From Arachnia propionica (GTDB taxonomy: Bacteria; Actinomycetota; Actinomycetes; Propionibacteriales; Propionibacteriaceae), in contig NZ_RQYT01000001.1 in NCBI RefSeq assembly GCF_003932785.1, forward strand, positions 62,001 through 126,000: a stretch of DNA of 64,000 nt, written 5' to 3'. Position 1 is the stretch's first letter, and each line of letters starts with the position of its first letter. The translations under genes and the position numbers were made by a program. The notes beneath the pieces are model-generated. The model was given only the letters and a program-made list of their open reading frames with translations. It ran no database searches and was not told the origin of the DNA. This document shows, piece after piece, positions 63,048 through 64,000 of the stretch.

Positions 63048-64000
63048 ATGAAGACATCGCTGTTGACCCGTGAGTACCCACCCTCGATCTACGGGGGGGC
63101 CGGAGTGCACGTGGCCCAGCTCGTCCCGCAGTTGCGCGCCCTCATCGATGTGGACGTCCACTGCATGGGCGAGCCCCGCGACGGCGCCGTCGCCCACCCC
63201 GAGACGTGGCCCGAGGGGGCCAATGCGGCCCTGCGTGTGCTCGGCGCCGACCTGTCCATGGCCGCGGCCGTCCAACCGGACACCGACGTCATCCACTCCC
63301 ACACCTGGTACGCCAACATGGGGGGCCACCTCGCCGGGCTCATGCTCGACCGTCCCCACGTCGTGACCTCCCACTCGCTCGAACCACACCGTCCCTGGAA
63401 GGCCGAACAGCTGGGCGGCGGCTACCGCGTGAGCTCCTGGGCCGAGCGGACCGCATTCCTCGCCGCGGATGCCGTGATCTCCGTCTCGGCGGGGATGAGG
63501 AAGGACGTCCTCGACTCCTACCCCGATCTGGATCCCGACCGGGTCCTCGTCGTGCGCAACGGCATCGACACCGACGAGTTCCGCCCCGATCCCGGCACCG
63601 ACGTCGTCACGGGCCTCGGGATGGACCCCGACCGCCCCTCCGTGGTCTTCGTCGGCCGGATCACCCGGCAGAAGGGACTGGTCCACCTCGTCCGCGCCGC
63701 ACAGCAGTTCGATCCGGAGACCCAGGTCGTGCTCCTCGCCGGCGCCCCGGACACCCCGGAGATCGCCGCGGAGTTCGAGGAGGCCTTCGGAGCCCTCCAG
63801 GCCCGTCGCGATGCCCCCGTCATCTGGGTGCAGGAGATGCTCCCCCGGGCCTCGGTGCGGCAGGTCCTCACCCACGCCACCGTCTTCGCCTGCCCCAGCA
63901 TCTACGAACCTCTCGGGATCGTGAACCTCGAGGCCATGGCGTGCGAGACCGCGGTGGTCGCCTCCGCAGTCGGCGGCATCCCCGAGGTCGTCGTCGACGA
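63048..64000 (+). CDS. glgA: Glycogen synthase, GT4 actinobacterial type (3' end outside window)
   Basis: 317 codons are visible and the frame is open at the window end. LTREYPPSIYGGAGVHV is the N-terminal glucan/ADP site, then HSHTWYANMGG, VRNGIDTDEFRPDP, VFVGRITRQKGL and SIYEPLGIVNLEAMAC, the GT-B motif with the two conserved glutamates. It uses ADP-glucose made by GlgC. In actinobacteria this GT4 enzyme may also make maltose-1-phosphate (GlgM); the sequence alone does not separate these. Confidence 0.9.
   Translation, partial: MKTSLLTREYPPSIYGGAGVHVAQLVPQLRALIDVDVHCMGEPRDGAVAHPETWPEGANAALRVLGADLSMAAAVQPDTDVIHSHTWYANMGGHLAGLMLDRPHVVTSHSLEPHRPWKAEQLGGGYRVSSWAERTAFLAADAVISVSAGMRKDVLDSYPDLDPDRVLVVRNGIDTDEFRPDPGTDVVTGLGMDPDRPSVVFVGRITRQKGLVHLVRAAQQFDPETQVVLLAGAPDTPEIAAEFEEAFGALQARRDAPVIWVQEMLPRASVRQVLTHATVFACPSIYEPLGIVNLEAMACETAVVASAVGGIPEVVVD

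Noticed and set aside
1-64000. CRISPR array or tRNA genes
   Set aside because: I saw no regularly spaced direct repeats and no cloverleaf with the GTTCGA T-loop in the intergenic regions; short items could still be missed by eye.

Overview
The window is GC-rich throughout and coding-dense, with GTG starts, GTGA stop/start overlaps and many starts only 6-8 bases after a TANNNT -10 element. Gene content (cobIJ fusion, glnA1-glnE-glnA2, sigE-rseA-tatB-mrp neighbourhood, DUF4191 behind lipBA, DUF222 remnant, Rv2231c-type CobC) points to an actinobacterium. Taken together with the anaerobic-style cbiMNQO cobalt transporter, a Propionibacteriaceae member (Arachnia/Tessaracoccus-like) is my best guess; that family assignment is inference.

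Layout. 1-13.5 kb is a cobalamin island: a CobB-CobC fusion (cut by the window edge), cobO, a ChlI/ChlD-type chelatase under a B12 riboswitch, cobL and cobM on the opposite strand, cbiMNQO under a second B12 riboswitch, then cobG-cobH-cobIJ. Two small genes (Tad-like, DUF1707) sit between cobM and cbiO. 13.5-17.7 kb is lipB-lipA-DUF4191 and an ABC-F ATPase. 17.8-25.9 kb is an accessory polymorphic-toxin island: a 1,811-residue Rhs protein with a WXG/LXG-like helical N-terminus and a nuclease-like tip, an immunity candidate 1 nt downstream, a paralogue of that immunity fused to a MafI-like domain, and a stand-alone EF-Tu domain-3-like protein with lower-GC spacers. 26-28.6 kb is a GNAT gene and an ABC-2 exporter/TetR operon ending at a MITE.

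28.9-41.8 kb carries glnA1, an MMPL transporter, a DAACS symporter preceded by a Cys-containing leader peptide and hairpin, ribXY under an FMN riboswitch, glnE, an SCP protein, glnA2 and a DUF2510 protein. 41.9-45.7 kb has a BadF-type kinase, map, a GH16-fold protein and a beta-propeller. 45.7-47 kb is a decayed DUF222 HNH gene behind an SOS-box-like promoter, holding a second MITE copy and flanked by two palindromic repeats. rnpB follows at 47.0-47.4 kb.

47.4-64 kb is mostly core: an RNB nuclease, zinc-ribbon protein, aminopeptidase P, hydrolase, stress-protein-like membrane protein, a pore-less MgtE-like protein with DUF1003, mrp, tatB, rseA-like anti-sigma, sigE, dapA, an O-methyltransferase, a WD40 protein, and divergent glgC/glgA (glgA cut by the edge).

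The cobalamin genes cooperate in cobalt uptake (CbiMNQO), corrin-ring methylation and contraction (CobG, CobH, CobIJ, CobL, CobM), amidation (CobB), adenosylation (CobO) and probably nucleotide-loop assembly (CobC part). The most distinctive material is the toxin/immunity island, the MITE pair with the SOS-linked DUF222 remnant, and the leader-peptide-controlled symporter.
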